From NCBI RefSeq assembly GCF_023715245.1, contig NZ_JAMBNV010000002.1, positions 124,001 to 188,000 of the forward strand: a stretch of 64,000 nt of DNA. Reading direction: 5' to 3'. The notes beneath the pieces were generated by a model. The model saw only the letters and a list, made by a program, of their open reading frames with translations, searched no databases and was not told where the DNA came from. Position numbers and translations under genes: made by a program. Each line of letters begins with the position of its first letter. Position 1 is the first letter of the stretch. Source of the stretch: Sporosarcina luteola (GTDB lineage: Bacteria; Bacillota; Bacilli; Bacillales_A; Planococcaceae). This document shows positions 60,957 to 64,000 of this stretch, piece after piece.

Positions 60957-61322
60957 TTATTTCTTCTTGTTAGCGACAGTCCGTTTAGGACCTTTACGTG
61001 TACGTGCGTTGTTTTTCGTGTTTTGTCCACGAACAGGTAATCCACGACGGTGACGGATTCCACGGAAGCTACCGATTTCCATCAAACGTTTGATGTTAAG
61101 GGAAGTTTCACGACGAAGGTCCCCTTCAACTTTCAAAGCGTCGATTTGCTCACGGATTTTATCAAGTTCAGCATCAGTAAGATCACGAACCCGTGTTTCT
61201 TCAGAAACGCCAGCTCCAGCTAGGACCTTCTGTGCAGTTGTTTTCCCAATTCCAAAAATGTATGTCAATGAAATGACTACGCGCTTATCGCGCGGTACGT
61301 CTACACCAGCAATACGTGCCAT
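60957..61322 (-). CDS. rpsM: 30S ribosomal protein S13
   Basis: 121 residues. [20 protein letters not shown] and [17 protein letters not shown] are the S13 signatures. It contacts the 50S subunit at the central bridge. Confidence 0.97.
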   Translation of the reverse strand: MARIAGVDVPRDKRVVISLTYIFGIGKTTAQKVLAGAGVSEETRVRDLTDAELDKIREQIDALKVEGDLRRETSLNIKRLMEIGSFRGIRHRRGLPVRGQNTKNNARTRKGPKRTVANKKK

Positions 61323-61346
61323 ATAGATTGTGCACCTCCCTTTGTA

Positions 61347-61475
<129 letters not shown>

Positions 61476-61500
61476 TCAATATTCCGGAGTTGCAAAAGTT

Positions 61501-61718
61501 TTATTTAAAACGGTATGTGATACGACCGCGTGTTAAATCATAAGGTGAGAGTTCCATCGTCACTTTGTCGCCAGGCAGGATGCGGATAAAGTGCATACGG
61601 ATCTTGCCAGAAACATGTGCAAGAATCGTATGACCGTTTTCCAATTCCACCTTGAACATCGCGTTCGGCAACGTTTCGACTACGGTACCTTCAACTTCAA
61701 TTACGTCGTCCTTCGCCA

Positions 61719-61719
<1 letters not shown>
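61501..61719 (-). CDS. infA: Translation initiation factor IF-1
   Basis: 72 residues. [19 protein letters not shown] and [17 protein letters not shown] are the IF-1 OB-fold signatures. Start ATG 61719 overlaps the stop codon of the upstream remnant frame (TGATG). An earlier in-frame stretch is the tail of the map remnant, not part of IF-1. Confidence 0.96.
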
Positions 61720-62818
<1,099 letters not shown>

Positions 62819-62863
62819 TTATTTAAAACAGGAGCTCACCAAGGGGCGCGCCTATTCAAAATA

Positions 62864-64000
62864 TTATTTCATGAACCCTTTGTAATGCCTCTTCACGAGT
62901 TGTGATTCAAGCTGTTTCATCGTTTCAAGTGCAACCCCGACGACGATGAGCAAGCTAGTTCCTCCGATTTGAGCGGACTGTGGAAGGTTCGCCAAATTGA
63001 TGAAGAAAATCGGCATGACTGCTATTGTGGCAAGGAAGAGCGAGCCAACAAATGTTAGTCTGTACAAAGTGCTCGTTAAATAGTTTTGCGTATTTTGTCC
63101 TGGACGGATGCCTGGGATATACGCGCCTTGCTTTTTCAGGTTATCTGCCATATTCTCCGGATTCACCTGAATGAATGCGTAGAAATATGTGAAAGCAAGG
63201 ATCAGTGCTACATAAATGATCATCCCGACCGGTTGATTGTAGTCAAACGTCCGTGTAATGAATTTTGTAACACTATTATCACCGAAAAATGCACTCAATT
63301 GCTGAGGAGTGATGAAAAACGCCACAGCGAAGATTACCGGGATAACACCTGCAGCATTCAATTTCAATGGTAAGTGCGTTTGTTGTCCGGCCGTCGTCTG
63401 TTGACGACCTGTCATACGTTTTGCGTACTGAATCGGAATTTTACGGAGCGCTTCCTGTACATAAACGACTCCGACGATGATCGCAATGATGACGATCAAC
63501 AATAATGCCATCATAGCAAGACGAATGAACAACGCGTCTCCCGCATCTTGAATTTGTGTTGCATAGAGTTGGTTCACTGCATTCGGAATAGCTGCAACGA
63601 TACCCGCGAAGATGATAATGGAAATACCATTACCGACTCCTTTTGCGGTGATCTGCTCACCAAGCCAAAGCAGGAATGATGTACCGGCAGTTAAAACAAT
63701 CGCGATCATCACATATGTGGAGATCCCTTCGCCAAGGATAAGCGTGCCACCAAACATTTGGTTAAAGCCGAATGACATGGCAATCGCTTGAATAAAGGCG
63801 AGGACGACTGTGAAATATCTTGTGAACTGAGCAAGCTTCCGTCTTCCGACATCCCCTTGCTTCGCCCATTCAGTGAATTTCGGAACAACATCCATCTGCA
63901 ATAATTGCACAATGATGGAAGCGGTGATGTACGGCATGATTCCCATTGCAAAAATGGAGAACTGCGATAACGCGCCACCGCCGAATATGTTTAGAAATCC
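62864..64000 (-). CDS. secY: Protein translocase subunit SecY, N-terminus beyond the window
   Basis: About 379 codons are visible; the frame is open to the right edge (GFLNIFGGGALSQFSIFAMG). IMPYITASIIVQLLQMDVVP, GKNGISIIIFAGI-like GVGNGISIIIFAG, and YIPGIRPGQNT are SecY segments. It forms the membrane channel of the Sec export system. The start codon lies outside the window. Confidence 0.96.
   Translation of the reverse strand, partial: GFLNIFGGGALSQFSIFAMGIMPYITASIIVQLLQMDVVPKFTEWAKQGDVGRRKLAQFTRYFTVVLAFIQAIAMSFGFNQMFGGTLILGEGISTYVMIAIVLTAGTSFLLWLGEQITAKGVGNGISIIIFAGIVAAIPNAVNQLYATQIQDAGDALFIRLAMMALLLIVIIAIIVGVVYVQEALRKIPIQYAKRMTGRQQTTAGQQTHLPLKLNAAGVIPVIFAVAFFITPQQLSAFFGDNSVTKFITRTFDYNQPVGMIIYVALILAFTYFYAFIQVNPENMADNLKKQGAYIPGIRPGQNTQNYLTSTLYRLTFVGSLFLATIAVMPIFFINLANLPQSAQIGGTSLLIVVGVALETMKQLESQLVKRHYKGFMK

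Overview
The window looks like chromosome from a spore-forming member of the Bacillales, most like Planococcaceae such as Sporosarcina. That assignment is inference. It rests on the gene order secY-adk-infA-rpmJ-rpsM-rpsK-rpoA-rplQ-ecfA1-ecfA2-ecfT-truA-rplM-rpsI, on a cwlD-salA-gerD-kbaA-pdaB block arranged as in Bacillus subtilis, on the rocF-sigW-rsiW-cdaA-cdaR-glmM block, and on Gram-positive ribosome binding sites with many TTG starts.

Layout. Positions 1-21 kb are an accessory region of small enzymes: GNAT acetyltransferases (one like AAC(6')), three Nudix hydrolases, two nucleotidyltransferases, a GrpB protein, a tmrB-like gene broken by one stop codon, VanW, an ABC exporter with a LytTR/DUF3021 pair, and two MerR-type regulators. 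It also holds a tiny toxin with an apparent antisense RNA (2590-2840). Positions 21-35 kb carry CstA, catalase, a membrane-anchored PstS-like protein, an ECF sigma factor with a membrane partner that resembles an inactive signal peptidase, and metabolic enzymes. Positions 35.2-39.3 kb hold the phosphate uptake genes in the order pstB, pstS, pstC, pstA, with 11-bp-spaced PhoP-box-like repeats before pstB and before pstS. Positions 39.4-45.4 kb hold glmM, cdaR, cdaA, rsiW, sigW and rocF. A five-gene tRNA cluster (46.2-46.9 kb) precedes the sporulation/germination block, a nucleoside salvage operon under a guanine-type riboswitch, and the ribosomal protein cluster.

How the genes work together. 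CdaA, CdaR and GlmM link c-di-AMP synthesis to cell-wall precursor supply. SigW and RsiW form an envelope-stress switch. The Pst genes take up phosphate under PhoP. The riboswitch probably controls nucleoside hydrolase and NupC together. EcfA1, EcfA2 and EcfT energise vitamin uptake.

Most unusual points. (1) Several intergenic gaps carry tandem arrays with a 20-21 bp period, in at least four unrelated sequence families. (2) The slot between adk and infA, normally map, holds a decayed map remnant spread over three reading frames. (3) A type I toxin-antitoxin-like locus lies at 2.6-2.8 kb. (4) The gene at the pdaB locus has lost its deacetylase catalytic residues. (5) The putative anti-sigma factor next to the ECF sigma gene carries a signal-peptidase fold without its catalytic lysine. 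(6) A roughly 100-nt imperfect palindrome lies at 19.13-19.23 kb. No phage, IS transposase or CRISPR array was seen.
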